Source: Butyrivibrio sp. XPD2002
Lineage (GTDB): Bacteria > Bacillota > Clostridia > Lachnospirales > Lachnospiraceae
DNA length: 64,000 nt
NCBI RefSeq assembly: GCF_000423945.1
Contig: NZ_AUIY01000001.1
Location: 1-64,000, forward strand
Direction: 5' to 3'
The position numbers and the translations under genes are program-made. Positions 53,497 to 62,245 of this stretch are shown one piece after another. Within the stretch, counting starts at the first letter, position 1, and the number at the start of each line of letters is the position of its first letter. The notes under the pieces were generated by a model. That model made no database searches, was not told the origin of the DNA, and saw only the letters and a list, made by a program, of their open reading frames with translations.

Positions 53497-54559
53497 TTTA
53501 AGTATGAAATGCGGCTATGTTACGCTCATCGGAAGACCTAATGTGGGAAAATCCACGCTGATGAATCATCTTATAGGTCAGAAGATAGCTATAACATCCC
53601 ATAAGCCCCAGACAACCCGCGGAAGGATACAGACTGTTTATACGGATGATCGCGGACAGATTGTATTCCTTGATACTCCCGGTATTCATGAGTCCAAGAA
53701 TAAGCTTGGTGAATACATGGTAAAGGTTGCTACCAAGACCATGGAAGAAGTTGACCTGATCTTATGGCTTGTTGAGCCCAGCACCTTTATCGGCGCCGGT
53801 GAGCACATGATCATAGATCAGCTAAGAGAATGCGGTAAGCAGGTTATTCTTGTAATAAATAAGATTGATACTGTTTCAGGAGAAGATTTAAAAAGCTTCA
53901 TTGATGCCTATAAAAAAGAGATGGAGTATGCGGATATCGTGACTGTATCTGCTTTAAAGAGCGATAATCTTGATGAGCTTATGCAGAGAATATTCGACAG
54001 ACTTCCCTACGGAGATCCTTTTTATGATGATGAAACTCTTACAGACCAGTCCGAGAGGGATATTGTAGGAGAGATCATCCGTGAAAAGGCGCTTAGACTT
54101 TTATCCGACGAAGTACCTCATGGTATTGCTGTAACTGTAGAGACCATGAAAACAAGAAGGGCTGCAGCGCCTGCTAAAAAGAAGAAATCCAAGCATGTTC
54201 ACCCGCCAAAGAAAAATGCCAATGTTGCTGCAAAAAACGTTCAGGGCTCGGGTGATGCTCCTGATCTTGAGGCCATGCTTGCAGCTCTTAAGGGCGGAGC
54301 AAAGGATGCAGCGGATGTGTCTGATGAGACTGAGATCATGGATATTGAAGCTTCTATCATCTGTGAGCGTGATTCACATAAGGGAATCATTATCGGTAAA
54401 GGTGGAGCCATGCTTAAAAAGATTGGTTCACAGGCAAGAGTTGATATAGAAAAGCTTGTGGGCTGCAAGGTTAATCTTCAGCTTTTTGTAAAGGTCAGAA
54501 AGGACTGGAGAAATGACACAGTCCAGATGAAGAATTTTGGATATAAGAATACTAAATAA
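53474..54559 (+). CDS. era: GTPase Era with an insertion in the KH region
   Basis: Era binds 16S rRNA 3' end and helps 30S assembly. The motifs are intact: G1 GRPNVGKST (residues 20-28), G3 DTPGIHESKNK, G4 NKID, and SALKSDNLDEL. The KH domain core IIIGKGGAMLKKIGSQARVD and the end FVKVRKDWRND are present. At 361 residues the protein exceeds the usual 295-305. A 62-codon stretch (54152-54337), Lys/His/Pro-rich (AKKKKSKHVHPPKKN) then Ala/Asp-rich (EAMLAALKGGAKDAADVSDE), separates VTVETMK from MDIEASIICERD, where other Era have about 8 residues. The frame is clean. Start: ATG at 53474 (GGAG 10 bases before) overlaps the previous gene; ATG at 53504 is an alternative without SD. Confidence 0.93.
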   Translation: MQENQNNNLSMKCGYVTLIGRPNVGKSTLMNHLIGQKIAITSHKPQTTRGRIQTVYTDDRGQIVFLDTPGIHESKNKLGEYMVKVATKTMEEVDLILWLVEPSTFIGAGEHMIIDQLRECGKQVILVINKIDTVSGEDLKSFIDAYKKEMEYADIVTVSALKSDNLDELMQRIFDRLPYGDPFYDDETLTDQSERDIVGEIIREKALRLLSDEVPHGIAVTVETMKTRRAAAPAKKKKSKHVHPPKKNANVAAKNVQGSGDAPDLEAMLAALKGGAKDAADVSDETEIMDIEASIICERDSHKGIIIGKGGAMLKKIGSQARVDIEKLVGCKVNLQLFVKVRKDWRNDTVQMKNFGYKNTK

Positions 54560-54605
54560 GCCCTCACAGGCTTGGAGGGCTGCCGGAGTTTTCCGGCAGA
54601 TGAGG
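54559..54605 (+). repeat. Intergenic double-hairpin element between era and recO
   Basis: AGCCCTC (54559-54565) pairs with GAGGGCT (54575-54581), and CTGCCGGA (54580-54587) pairs with TCCGGCAG (54592-54599). CCTCA (54562-54566) and TGAGG (54601-54605) can close both. There is no U-run, so it is not a clear terminator. It may be a divergent member of the CCCTCA...TGAGG family at 5586 and 57467. Confidence 0.5.
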
Positions 54606-54618
54606 TTTGATACATTAA

Positions 54619-55275
54619 ATGGTTGAGTTTACCACTGTTAACGGAATGATCATAAAGAGGGCACCTGTAGGAGACTACGATTTTGTGGTGACTATCCTTA
54701 CATCCGAACGTGGTAAGATCACAGCCTTTGCTAAGGGGTCACGACGTCCGGGGAATCATCTTGCGGGTGTTGTAGAGCCCTTTTGCTTTGGGGAATTCAG
54801 GCTCTATGAAGGAAGAACTTCATATACAATACAGGAAGCCAGGATTTCCAATTATTTTGAGCATTTCAGAAATGATTTTAACGGCTCTATGTATGGGATG
54901 CTTTTCCTTGAGATAGCAGATTACTATACCAGGGAAAACAATGATGAGAGACAGGTTTTAAAGCTTCTGTATCAGTCACTTAGGGCATTGGAGTCCGATA
55001 GCTTTGATAACAGACTGGTAAGATGCGTATTTGAAATAAAAAGCCTTGTCATAAACGGCGAGTTTCCGGGGATACCTACAGACAGGACTTACGAGAATTC
55101 GACCGCTTATACTCTGGAGTTTATAAGAAGCTCTACTATTGAAAAGCTGTATACCTTTGCAGTTACTAAAGAGGTGCTTAATGAGCTCGATCACATCTGT
55201 GATATCTACAGGAAAAGGTTCATTGACAGAAGCCTTAACAGCTATGAAATGGTTAAGATGATTGAAGATAATTGA
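54619..55275 (+). CDS. recO: DNA repair protein RecO
   Basis: RecO, with RecR and RecF, loads RecA on SSB-coated gaps. The 218-residue protein is slightly short for the family. The N-terminal OB fold starts TTVNGMIIKRAPVGDYDFVV and contains ILTSERGKITAFAKGSRRPG and LAGVVEPFCFGEFRLYEGRT. The helical part follows (GMLFLEIADYYTRENN, KLLYQSLRAL). Where many RecO have a four-Cys zinc finger (after ...GEFPGIPTDRTY), no CxxC pair is present. The C-terminus DRSLNSYEMVKMIED resembles the usual RLKSxxFLE end. It lies between an intergenic double hairpin and the lipoprotein promoter. Confidence 0.92.
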   Translation: MVEFTTVNGMIIKRAPVGDYDFVVTILTSERGKITAFAKGSRRPGNHLAGVVEPFCFGEFRLYEGRTSYTIQEARISNYFEHFRNDFNGSMYGMLFLEIADYYTRENNDERQVLKLLYQSLRALESDSFDNRLVRCVFEIKSLVINGEFPGIPTDRTYENSTAYTLEFIRSSTIEKLYTFAVTKEVLNELDHICDIYRKRFIDRSLNSYEMVKMIEDN

Positions 55276-55300
55276 AAAAGCTGAAAAGGCGTTATATAAT
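55272..55300 (+). promoter_or_regulatory. Promoter of the lipoprotein gene, with downstream palindromes
   Basis: TTGAAA (55272-55277) and a perfect TATAAT (55295-55300) are 17 bases apart, overlapping the recO stop. Just downstream, TACACTAAAGTGTA (55324-55337) is a 14-base palindrome and AGTGT at 55307 can also pair with ACACT, giving alternative hairpins or an operator before the lipoprotein start. Confidence 0.6.
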
Positions 55301-55359
55301 CATACAAGTGTGCATAGTTTTAGTACACTAAAGTGTATAAATATAAGAGGACTATTCTA

Positions 55360-55974
55360 GTGAAAAAAGAGTTTATGAAAAGCAGTGTGGCAGTAATATC
55401 TGTAATCATGACACTTTCCGTTTTGTCAGGTTGCGGTGCCGGGGGAAACACTTCAAAGCTTACTACTTCGTCTATTGAGATAAACAAGGACGGATCTGTA
55501 GTTAGTACAATTATTGATGACTTTGCAGAGAGCTATTACAATCTGGATGAGCTGAAGGAGATGACTGAGAACGAGGTAAATTCCTTCATAGTTTCAAAGG
55601 GTGAGGGCGCTGCGGAGCTTAAGAGCGTAGACCTGAATGATGGTAAGGTCAAGCTTGTCATCAAATTTTCCGATGTTGATAATTATGCGGATTTTAACAG
55701 CGAATATCTTGCCTACGAGACTGTAACCGATGCAGTGCTCTCAGGTCAGCTTGATGTGAATACTCTTGTCGATAAGGACGGAATAGCAATAGATCCTGAT
55801 AAGGCAGCGGTTTTAAGCGATCAGCACGTGATCATAACCAAATCTGCCAATATAATCGCAGCACCCTATAAGGTGAAATATTTTGCAGGAAAAGCCAAGG
55901 CGTATAATAAATACATGGCTGATATGTCAGATAATGTTGATGGCGAAATAGCCTGCGTGGTTCTTGAAAAGTAA
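55360..55974 (+). CDS. Lipoprotein of unknown function
   Basis: The 204-residue protein has a lipoprotein signal: KKEFMKSSVAVISVIMTL followed by SVLSGCG, the lipobox being L-S-G-C with Cys near residue 27. After cleavage it has a short Gly/Thr/Ser linker and a soluble domain of about 165 residues with many Asp/Lys (SIEINKDGSVVSTIIDDF, EMTENEVNSFIVSKG, YFAGKAKAYNKYMADM). No family is recognised. Start: GTG at 55360 has AAGAGGA at 8 bases and is preferred over GTG 55333 (no SD) or ATG 55375. It is monocistronic with its own promoter. Confidence 0.75.
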   Translation: MKKEFMKSSVAVISVIMTLSVLSGCGAGGNTSKLTTSSIEINKDGSVVSTIIDDFAESYYNLDELKEMTENEVNSFIVSKGEGAAELKSVDLNDGKVKLVIKFSDVDNYADFNSEYLAYETVTDAVLSGQLDVNTLVDKDGIAIDPDKAAVLSDQHVIITKSANIIAAPYKVKYFAGKAKAYNKYMADMSDNVDGEIACVVLEK

Positions 55975-56040
55975 AAAATGAGCATTTAGCTCTGAATTAT
56001 ATATATAAATAGAGCATTTTGCTCGGAAAGAGGTTTTGGA

Positions 56041-57450
56041 ATGAAAGCAAATGAAAAAACAATGGACAAAATAGTTGCACTTGCCAAGGGCAGAGGATTC
56101 ATCTATCCCGGCAGTGAGATTTATGGCGGTCTTGCCAATACATGGGACTACGGTAACCTTGGTGTTGAGTTTAAAAACAACGTAAAGAAGGCATGGTGGC
56201 AGAAGTTCGTACAGGAGAATCCTTACAACGTAGGTGTTGACTGCGCTATCCTTATGAACCCTCAGACATGGGTTGCATCAGGTCACCTTGGCGGATTTTC
56301 AGATCCTCTTATGGATTGTAAAGAGTGCCACGAGAGATTCAGAGCTGATAAGATCATTGAGGATTTTGCAGCTGATAATGGCATTAAGCTTGAGACATCT
56401 GTTGATGGATGGTCACACGAGGAGATGGAGAACTTCATCAAGGAGCACAGCGTTCCCTGCCCATCTTGTGGTAAGCACAATTTCACAAGCATCAGAGAGT
56501 TCAACCTTATGTTCAAGACCTTCCAGGGTGTAACAGAGGATGCAAAGGACACAGTTTATCTTCGCCCTGAGACAGCACAGGGTATTTTCGTAAACTTCAA
56601 GAACGTTCAGCGTACATCACGTAAGAAGGTTCCTTTTGGTATCTGCCAGATTGGTAAGAGCTTCCGTAACGAGATCACACCCGGTAACTTCACATTCCGT
56701 ACAAGAGAGTTCGAGCAGATGGAGCTTGAGTTCTTCTGCAAACCCGGAACACAGACAGAGTGGTTTGAATACTGGAGAAAGACATGCTATGAGTGGCTTC
56801 TTTCACTTGGTATCAAGGAAGAGAACTTAAGACTTCGTGACCATGATCCGGAAGAGCTTTCATTCTACAGTGATCACACTACAGATATTGAGTATGCATT
56901 CCCCTTCACAGATTGGGGTGAGCTTTGGGGTATTGCTTCCAGAACTGATTATGACCTTACAAGACACCAGGAGACATCCGGTGAGCCTATGGATTACTTC
57001 GATGATGAAGCTAAGGAGAAGTACATTCCTTACGTTGTTGAGCCTTCACTTGGTGCTGACCGTGTGACACTTGCATTCCTTTGCGAGGCTTATGACGAGG
57101 AGAATCTTGGAACAGAAGAGGCACCTGATATGCGTACAGTTCTTCGTTTCCATCCTGCACTTGCTCCTGTTAAGATTGGTATCCTTCCTCTTTCAAAGAA
57201 GCTTAACGAGGGTGCAGAGAAGATCTATGCTCAGCTTTCAAAGAAGTACAACTGTGAGTTCGACGACAGAGGTAACATTGGTAAGAGATACAGAAGACAG
57301 GATGAGATCGGTACTCCTTTCTGCATCACTTATGACTTTGATTCAGAGACAGACGGAAAGGTAACTGTAAGATTCCGTGACAGCATGGAGCAGGAGAGAA
57401 TCGCTATCGATGAGCTCGAGGCATTCTTCTCAGATAAATTCGACTTCTAA
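56041..57450 (+). CDS. glyS: Glycine--tRNA ligase, single-chain (alpha2) type
   Basis: The 469-residue class II enzyme charges tRNA-Gly. It is the eukaryote/archaea-like homodimeric form, not the GlyQ/GlyS heterotetramer. Blocks: [20 protein letters not shown] at the start, [20 protein letters not shown] with CPSCGKHNF (Cys pairs), [20 protein letters not shown] (motif 2 side), [32 protein letters not shown], and the C-terminal anticodon domain ending [14 protein letters not shown]. Upstream, two near-identical small hairpins GAGCATTTAGCTC (55980-55992) and GAGCATTTTGCTC (56012-56024) precede the SD GAAAGAGG; no T-box or glycine riboswitch is visible. Confidence 0.97.
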   Translation: MKANEKTMDKIVALAKGRGFIYPGSEIYGGLANTWDYGNLGVEFKNNVKKAWWQKFVQENPYNVGVDCAILMNPQTWVASGHLGGFSDPLMDCKECHERFRADKIIEDFAADNGIKLETSVDGWSHEEMENFIKEHSVPCPSCGKHNFTSIREFNLMFKTFQGVTEDAKDTVYLRPETAQGIFVNFKNVQRTSRKKVPFGICQIGKSFRNEITPGNFTFRTREFEQMELEFFCKPGTQTEWFEYWRKTCYEWLLSLGIKEENLRLRDHDPEELSFYSDHTTDIEYAFPFTDWGELWGIASRTDYDLTRHQETSGEPMDYFDDEAKEKYIPYVVEPSLGADRVTLAFLCEAYDEENLGTEEAPDMRTVLRFHPALAPVKIGILPLSKKLNEGAEKIYAQLSKKYNCEFDDRGNIGKRYRRQDEIGTPFCITYDFDSETDGKVTVRFRDSMEQERIAIDELEAFFSDKFDF

Positions 57451-57466
57451 AACAAAAGAAATATAA

Positions 57467-57512
57467 ATCCCTGCCTTCTTCCCCGGGAAGAAGGTGCCCA
57501 TAGGGATGAGGG
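57467..57512 (+). repeat. Intergenic palindromic element (family A, copy 2)
   Basis: CCTTCTTCCC (57474-57483) pairs with GGGAAGAAGG (57485-57494), and ATCCCT (57467-57472) pairs with AGGGAT (57502-57507), followed by GAGGG. The series CCTTC...GAAGG-TGCCC-A-AGGG-GATGAGGG matches the right two-thirds of the element at 5586-5652. It fills the glyS-alaS gap and lies just before the alaS SD (AAAGGAG). Confidence 0.75.
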
Positions 57513-57530
57513 TTACAAAGGAGTATAAAG

Positions 57531-60185
57531 ATGAAACAATTTACAGCTAACGAACTGCGCAAGGCTTGGAAGCAGTTTTATATAGAGCGTGGACATGTAG
57601 ACTGTGGCGCTGTATCACTTGTATCCGACGGATCAACAGGTGTTATGTTCAACGTTGCAGGAATGCAGCCTCTTATGCCTTATCTTCTTGGTAAGAAGCA
57701 TCCTCTCGGAACAAGACTTTGCAACGTTCAGGGATGTGTTCGTACCAATGATATCGATTCTGTAGGTGATAAGAGCCACGGTACATTCTTCGAGATGATG
57801 GGAAGCTGGTCACTTGGGGACTACTTCAAAAAAGAGCGTTGCCAGTGGAGCTTTGAGCTTCTTACACAGCTTTTTGGCTTTGATGCTGATCACCTTGCTG
57901 CAACTGTTTTTGCAGGTGATGAGAATGCACCCAGAGATGAAGAGGGCGCTAAATATCGTATTGAGTCAGGTTTTAAGCCTGAGAATATATTCTATCTTCC
58001 TGCTGAGGATAACTGGTGGGGACTTGAATATGGTCCCTGTGGTCCTGACAGTGAGATGTTCTACGTAAAGGATGTTCCGGATTGCGGTCCTGACTGTGGC
58101 CCCGGATGTCACTGCGGAAAATATACTGAGATTGGTAATGACGTATTCATGCAGTATGAGAAGCACCATGACGGCCACCTCACACCTCTTTCTCAGAAGA
58201 ACGTTGATACAGGTTGGGGACTTGAGCGTATTCTTGCTTTCCTTAACGGCGTTGATGATGTTTACAAGATCGATCTTCACGCTCCTGTAATCGCTTATAT
58301 CGAAAAAGAGAGCGGAATTAAGTATGAGGCAGATGAGAAGACTACAAGATCAATGAGAATTCTCGCTGACCATACCCGTACTTCTATCATGCTTATCGGA
58401 GATGAGGCTAAGCTTCTTCCTTCAAATACAGGTGCAGGATATATCCTCAGAAGACTTATCCGCCGTGCTGTAAGACATGCAAGAACTCTTGGTCTTAACA
58501 AGGAGCAGATCCTTGGCGTAGCTAAGATTTATATTGATGAGTATAAAGAGAGCTATGAGCATCTTAACAAGAATCAGAAGTTCGTTCTTACTGAGCTTGA
58601 GAGAGAGATCACCCGTTTCGAGTCAACTCTTGAGAATGGTATGAAGGAGTTCAAGAAGATACTTGATCAGACCTCTGCTAATGGCAAGAAGGAGATCACA
58701 GGAAAGGATGCATTCTTCCTTTATGATACATTTGGATTCCCTGTAGAGCTCACAGTTGAGCTTGCTCAGGAGGAAGGCTTTACTGTTGATGAGAAGGGCT
58801 TTGCTGCTTCCATGGAAGAGCAGAAGCAGAAGGCTAGAGATAATCAGAACTTCTCTGCAAAGCTTTCAACAGGCGTAGGTGTATTCGACGAGCTTGATGA
58901 GTCTGTAACTACTGAATTCCTTGGTTATGAAGCTCTTGAGTGTGAGGGCACAGTTGTTGCTATGGCAGGAGCTGAGGCACTTGCTGATGAGCTTACAGAA
59001 GGCCAGGAAGGAACAATCATCACAGATAAGACTACATTTTATGGCACAATGGGTGGTCAGGTAGGCGATATCGGTGAGATCCTTGGAGCAAACGGCGCTA
59101 AGTTTGTTGTTTCAGAGGCTATCAAGGTAGCAGGCGGAAGAACCGCTCACGTTGGTAAGGTTGTAAGCGGAAGCTTCAAGACTTCAGATAAGGTATCTCT
59201 CAATGTTGATACTGAGAATCGTGCTAAGACCTGTCGTAACCACTCAGCTACTCACCTTCTTCAGAAGGCACTTCAGGAGGTTCTCGGTGATGGCGTAGAG
59301 CAGGCCGGTTCTTATCAGGATCCTGACAAGACAAGATTCGACTTCAGTTATCATCAGGCTATGACCGCTGATGAGATTCAGAAGGTTGAAGAGATTGTTA
59401 ATACAAAGATCTTAGAGGCACTTCCTGTTGATACAAAGGTTATGTCTATTGAAGAAGCAAAGAAGACAGGAGCTATGGCTCTGTTCGGTGAGAAGTATGG
59501 CGAGACAGTAAGGGTTGTAAACATGGGCGACTTCTCAATCGAGCTTTGTGGTGGTACTCATGTAGCAAATACAAGCCACATCGGTCTTTTCAAGATCCTT
59601 TCCGAGAGCGGTGTTGCTGCAGGTGTTCGTCGTATCGAGGCACTTACAGGAAACAACGCAAGAGCATATTACAAGAATGTAGAGGCTAATCTTGGAGAGG
59701 CTGCAAAGACTCTCAAGACAAATCCTGCAGATATTACAGCTCAGATCAGGAAGCTCCAGGAGGAGCTCAAGGCTCTCAAGAGTGAGAACGAGTCACTTAA
59801 GAGCAAGGAAGCACAGGCTGCACTTGGTGACGTTATGGACAGCGTTATCGACGTTAAGGGCGTTAAGCTTATCGCTCAGAGCGTAAAGGGCGTTGATATG
59901 AACGGGCTTAGAGATCTTGGTGATCAGCTCAAGGCTAAGCTCGGTGAAGGTGTAGTTGTTCTTGTATCTGAGAATGATGGCAAGGTTAATCTTATGGCTA
60001 TGGCAACTGACGGAGCTATCGCTTCCGGTGCACACGCTGGTAACCTTGTAAAAGCTATTGCCGGAAAAGTTGGCGGTGGCGGTGGCGGACGTCCTAACAT
60101 GGCTCAGGCCGGTGGTAAGAATCCCGCAGGAATTCCGGATGCTATCGCTGAAGCAAAGGTAGCGCTTGAAACGCAAATTAAATAA
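57531..60185 (+). CDS. alaS: Alanine--tRNA ligase
   Basis: The 884-residue class II enzyme charges and edits tRNA-Ala. The N-terminal catalytic core has GTRLCNVQGCVRTNDIDSVG, SHGTFFEMMGSWSLGDYFKK and YILRRLIRRAVRHARTLG. A Cys/Pro cluster (DCGPDCGPGCHCGKY) is near residue 190. The editing domain zinc ligands are in RNHSATHLLQKALQ and LCGGTHVANTSHIGLF with RRIEALTG. A coiled coil (about 720-770) leads to the C-Ala/DHHA1 domain ending GGGGGGRPNMAQAGGKNP. The start follows AAAGGAG. No T-box is present upstream. Confidence 0.98.
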   Translation: MKQFTANELRKAWKQFYIERGHVDCGAVSLVSDGSTGVMFNVAGMQPLMPYLLGKKHPLGTRLCNVQGCVRTNDIDSVGDKSHGTFFEMMGSWSLGDYFKKERCQWSFELLTQLFGFDADHLAATVFAGDENAPRDEEGAKYRIESGFKPENIFYLPAEDNWWGLEYGPCGPDSEMFYVKDVPDCGPDCGPGCHCGKYTEIGNDVFMQYEKHHDGHLTPLSQKNVDTGWGLERILAFLNGVDDVYKIDLHAPVIAYIEKESGIKYEADEKTTRSMRILADHTRTSIMLIGDEAKLLPSNTGAGYILRRLIRRAVRHARTLGLNKEQILGVAKIYIDEYKESYEHLNKNQKFVLTELEREITRFESTLENGMKEFKKILDQTSANGKKEITGKDAFFLYDTFGFPVELTVELAQEEGFTVDEKGFAASMEEQKQKARDNQNFSAKLSTGVGVFDELDESVTTEFLGYEALECEGTVVAMAGAEALADELTEGQEGTIITDKTTFYGTMGGQVGDIGEILGANGAKFVVSEAIKVAGGRTAHVGKVVSGSFKTSDKVSLNVDTENRAKTCRNHSATHLLQKALQEVLGDGVEQAGSYQDPDKTRFDFSYHQAMTADEIQKVEEIVNTKILEALPVDTKVMSIEEAKKTGAMALFGEKYGETVRVVNMGDFSIELCGGTHVANTSHIGLFKILSESGVAAGVRRIEALTGNNARAYYKNVEANLGEAAKTLKTNPADITAQIRKLQEELKALKSENESLKSKEAQAALGDVMDSVIDVKGVKLIAQSVKGVDMNGLRDLGDQLKAKLGEGVVVLVSENDGKVNLMAMATDGAIASGAHAGNLVKAIAGKVGGGGGGRPNMAQAGGKNPAGIPDAIAEAKVALETQIK

Positions 60186-60242
60186 TTTATTGTCGATATA
60201 TAAATTATTTTAAAAAATTTATAAAACCCTTTATTTTTGTGC

Positions 60243-60270
60243 TTGACGGTTTTAAAAATTATGGTATAAT
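60243..60270 (+). promoter_or_regulatory. Strong promoter of rpsU
   Basis: TTGACG (60243-60248) and a perfect TATAAT (60265-60270) with 16-base spacing and an extended TGG before the -10. The transcript starts about 80 nt before rpsU. Confidence 0.75.
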
Positions 60271-60358
60271 CTATAGATGTTATGTGGATAATTTCAAAGC
60301 ATAGCAAATAACCCAATCAGCCGTAAGGAAGGGTCTGAAGGGAGGGTAAGAGTAGAGA

Positions 60359-60535
60359 ATGTCAACAGTTATTGTAAAAGAAAACGAAACTTTAGACAGC
60401 GCACTGCGTCGCTTCAAGAGAAGCTGTGCCAAGGCTGGCATCCAGCAGGAGATTCGTAAAAGAGAACATTACGAGAAGCCAAGCGTAAAGCGTAAGAAAA
60501 AGTCTGAAGCAGCTAGAAAACGTAAATATAATTAA
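60359..60535 (+). CDS. rpsU: 30S ribosomal protein S21
   Basis: This 58-residue basic protein is a standard bS21: it starts [20 protein letters not shown], then [20 protein letters not shown], and ends in a Lys/Arg tail ([17 protein letters not shown]). bS21 binds the 30S platform near the anti-Shine-Dalgarno. The gene is short and lies between alaS and a phosphoesterase, with its own strong promoter (60243) and terminator (60544). GGAGGG (60341-60346) is somewhat far (12 bases) from the ATG. Confidence 0.97.
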   Translation: MSTVIVKENETLDSALRRFKRSCAKAGIQQEIRKREHYEKPSVKRKKKSEAARKRKYN

Positions 60536-60543
60536 TAAAAACA

Positions 60544-60578
60544 AGTCCTTGGTTTTTATAAATCAAGGACTATTTTTA
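60544..60578 (+). terminator. Intrinsic terminator of rpsU
   Basis: AGTCCTTG (60544-60551) pairs with CAAGGACT (60564-60571), followed by ATTTTTAT. Confidence 0.85.
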
Positions 60579-60598
60579 TACTTTCATTAGGAAACAAT

Positions 60599-61468
60599 AT
60601 GCATATTTTTATATTAGTGCTTGTTATTGTGGCAATCATTTTAATAGCGATGGTGATCCGCCATGACATGACGCACTTTGTTATCAGGAATTATGAGATT
60701 CATTCTGATAAATTAAAAAAAGATGCTGTATTTTGTCTTTTGTCCGATTTACATGAGAATCTGTTCGGAGAAGGCAATATAGATCTGATGAATGCCATTG
60801 ATGAGATTTCTCCGGATGCAATTCTTATAGCCGGAGATATGCTTACGGCTTATGATGAGCTTGGTGGCAGCCGCTACGATGAGATAGCTGAATTTGTCAA
60901 AAGGCTTTGCGCCAAATATCCAGTTTATGCTGCTAACGGCAACCATGAGACTAAGATGGATGTCCTGGGTGGTTACAGGAAAGAGGCGTATGAAAGTTAC
61001 GAGAAAAAAATAAGGGAAGCCGGATGTGTTCTTTTGAGAAATCAGGGGACATATCTCGAGGATCTCAATATGGAGATCCATGGGCTTGAGCTTGATCCGC
61101 GTTTTTTCAGGAAAGTGGTTAGATTTTCAATGCCGGAAGGCCATATCGAGGAATCCTTCGGTGTGCCCTGCAAGGAACGCTTTCAGCTTTTGATAGCTCA
61201 TAATCCTATTTATTTTGACAGATATAAGTTATGGGGAGCTGACCTTACGGTATCAGGTCATGTTCATGGGGGGATAATAAGACTTCCTCTTTTGGGCGGA
61301 GTTATTTCACCCGCTCTTGTTCCATTTCCTAAATATGATGGTGGCCTTTTTGAGATGGGAGATTCCAAGATGATCCTTAGCAGAGGGTTGTCCACTCATT
61401 CAATAAGAGTTCGTTTCAATAATCCGGGTGAACTCTGTGTAATAAGACTTATTGCAGATAAGAAATAA
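60599..61468 (+). CDS. Membrane-anchored calcineurin-like metallophosphoesterase (YkuE-like)
   Basis: The 289-residue protein has an N-terminal TM helix (residues 2-22) and a metallophosphoesterase fold. Metal-binding blocks: LLSDLHENLFG (DxH), ILIAGDMLTA (GD), ANGNHETKMD (GNHE), LLIAHNPIYF (H) and VSGHVHGGIIRLPLLGG (GHxH). The family contains UDP-diacylglucosamine hydrolase-like and lipid-active enzymes; the real substrate is unknown. The active domain is expected outside or at the membrane, depending on anchor orientation. It starts 63 bases after rpsU, beyond the terminator. The SD is AGGAAA. Confidence 0.9.
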   Translation: MHIFILVLVIVAIILIAMVIRHDMTHFVIRNYEIHSDKLKKDAVFCLLSDLHENLFGEGNIDLMNAIDEISPDAILIAGDMLTAYDELGGSRYDEIAEFVKRLCAKYPVYAANGNHETKMDVLGGYRKEAYESYEKKIREAGCVLLRNQGTYLEDLNMEIHGLELDPRFFRKVVRFSMPEGHIEESFGVPCKERFQLLIAHNPIYFDRYKLWGADLTVSGHVHGGIIRLPLLGGVISPALVPFPKYDGGLFEMGDSKMILSRGLSTHSIRVRFNNPGELCVIRLIADKK

Positions 61469-61485
61469 ACTCAAGAGGAAAAATA

Positions 61486-62238
61486 ATGGCACTTGAAGTA
61501 AAATTGCAGGTTTTTGAGGGACCTCTTGACCTGCTGCTTCATCTTATAGATAAAAATAAAATTGATATTTATGATATTCCTATAGCCATGATAACCGAGC
61601 AGTATATGGAATATATCCGGGCCATGAAAAAGGACGATATGGAAGTAACCAGTGAGTTTCTTGTAATGGCGGCTACTCTTGTAGATATTAAGTGTAAGAT
61701 GCTTCTTCCCAAAGAGGTTAATGAAGAAGGTGAAGAAGAGGATCCCAGAGCTGAGCTTGTTGAAAAGCTCCTGGAATACAAGATGTATAAATTCATGGCA
61801 GATGAGCTTCGCGAGCGTCAGATGAATGCGGATACTCACATGTACAGGAAAAAGAATATTCCTGATGAGGTCATGTCCTATGAGGAGCCTATAGATTACG
61901 ATACACTTTTGGGAGATGCCAATCTTGCAAAGCTCAATGAGATTTTCCAGGCTTTACTTAGAAGGCAGGAGGACAAGGTCGATCCTATCAGAAGTAAGTT
62001 TGGTAAGATCGAGAAGGAGTCTGTAGACCTGGATCAGAAGACTCTTTATGTAAAGGCTTACATTCGTGAGCACAAGAGCTTTAGCTTCAAGCAGCTTCTT
62101 GAGAAGCAGGGAAGCAAGGTTGAGATCATTGTCACCTTCCTGGTTATTCTGGAGGCGATGAAGGTCGGAGATATACAAATAGAACAGGATGAGACGTTTG
62201 GAGATATTACGATTACTTCCAACGTAGCAGCAGAGTGA
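61486..62238 (+). CDS. scpA: Segregation and condensation protein A
   Basis: ScpA is the kleisin of the SMC-ScpA-ScpB condensin that organises and segregates the chromosome. Of 250 residues, the N-terminal helix-turn-helix binds SMC (FEGPLDLLLHLIDKNKIDIY, IPIAMITEQYMEYI, SEFLVMAATLVDIKCKMLLP). A middle linker (EEDPRAELVEKLLEYKMYK) binds ScpB. The C-terminal winged helix has FSFKQLLEKQGSKVEIIVTF and FLVILEAMKVGDIQIEQDE. scpB follows 7 bases on. Confidence 0.97.
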   Translation: MALEVKLQVFEGPLDLLLHLIDKNKIDIYDIPIAMITEQYMEYIRAMKKDDMEVTSEFLVMAATLVDIKCKMLLPKEVNEEGEEEDPRAELVEKLLEYKMYKFMADELRERQMNADTHMYRKKNIPDEVMSYEEPIDYDTLLGDANLAKLNEIFQALLRRQEDKVDPIRSKFGKIEKESVDLDQKTLYVKAYIREHKSFSFKQLLEKQGSKVEIIVTFLVILEAMKVGDIQIEQDETFGDITITSNVAAE

Positions 62239-62245
62239 GGGAGAA

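Noticed and set aside
55980-56024. Possible glycine riboswitch or T-box before glyS
   Set aside because: Only two 4-bp mini-hairpins are present in about 60 bases; there is no T-box sequence, terminator or aptamer core.
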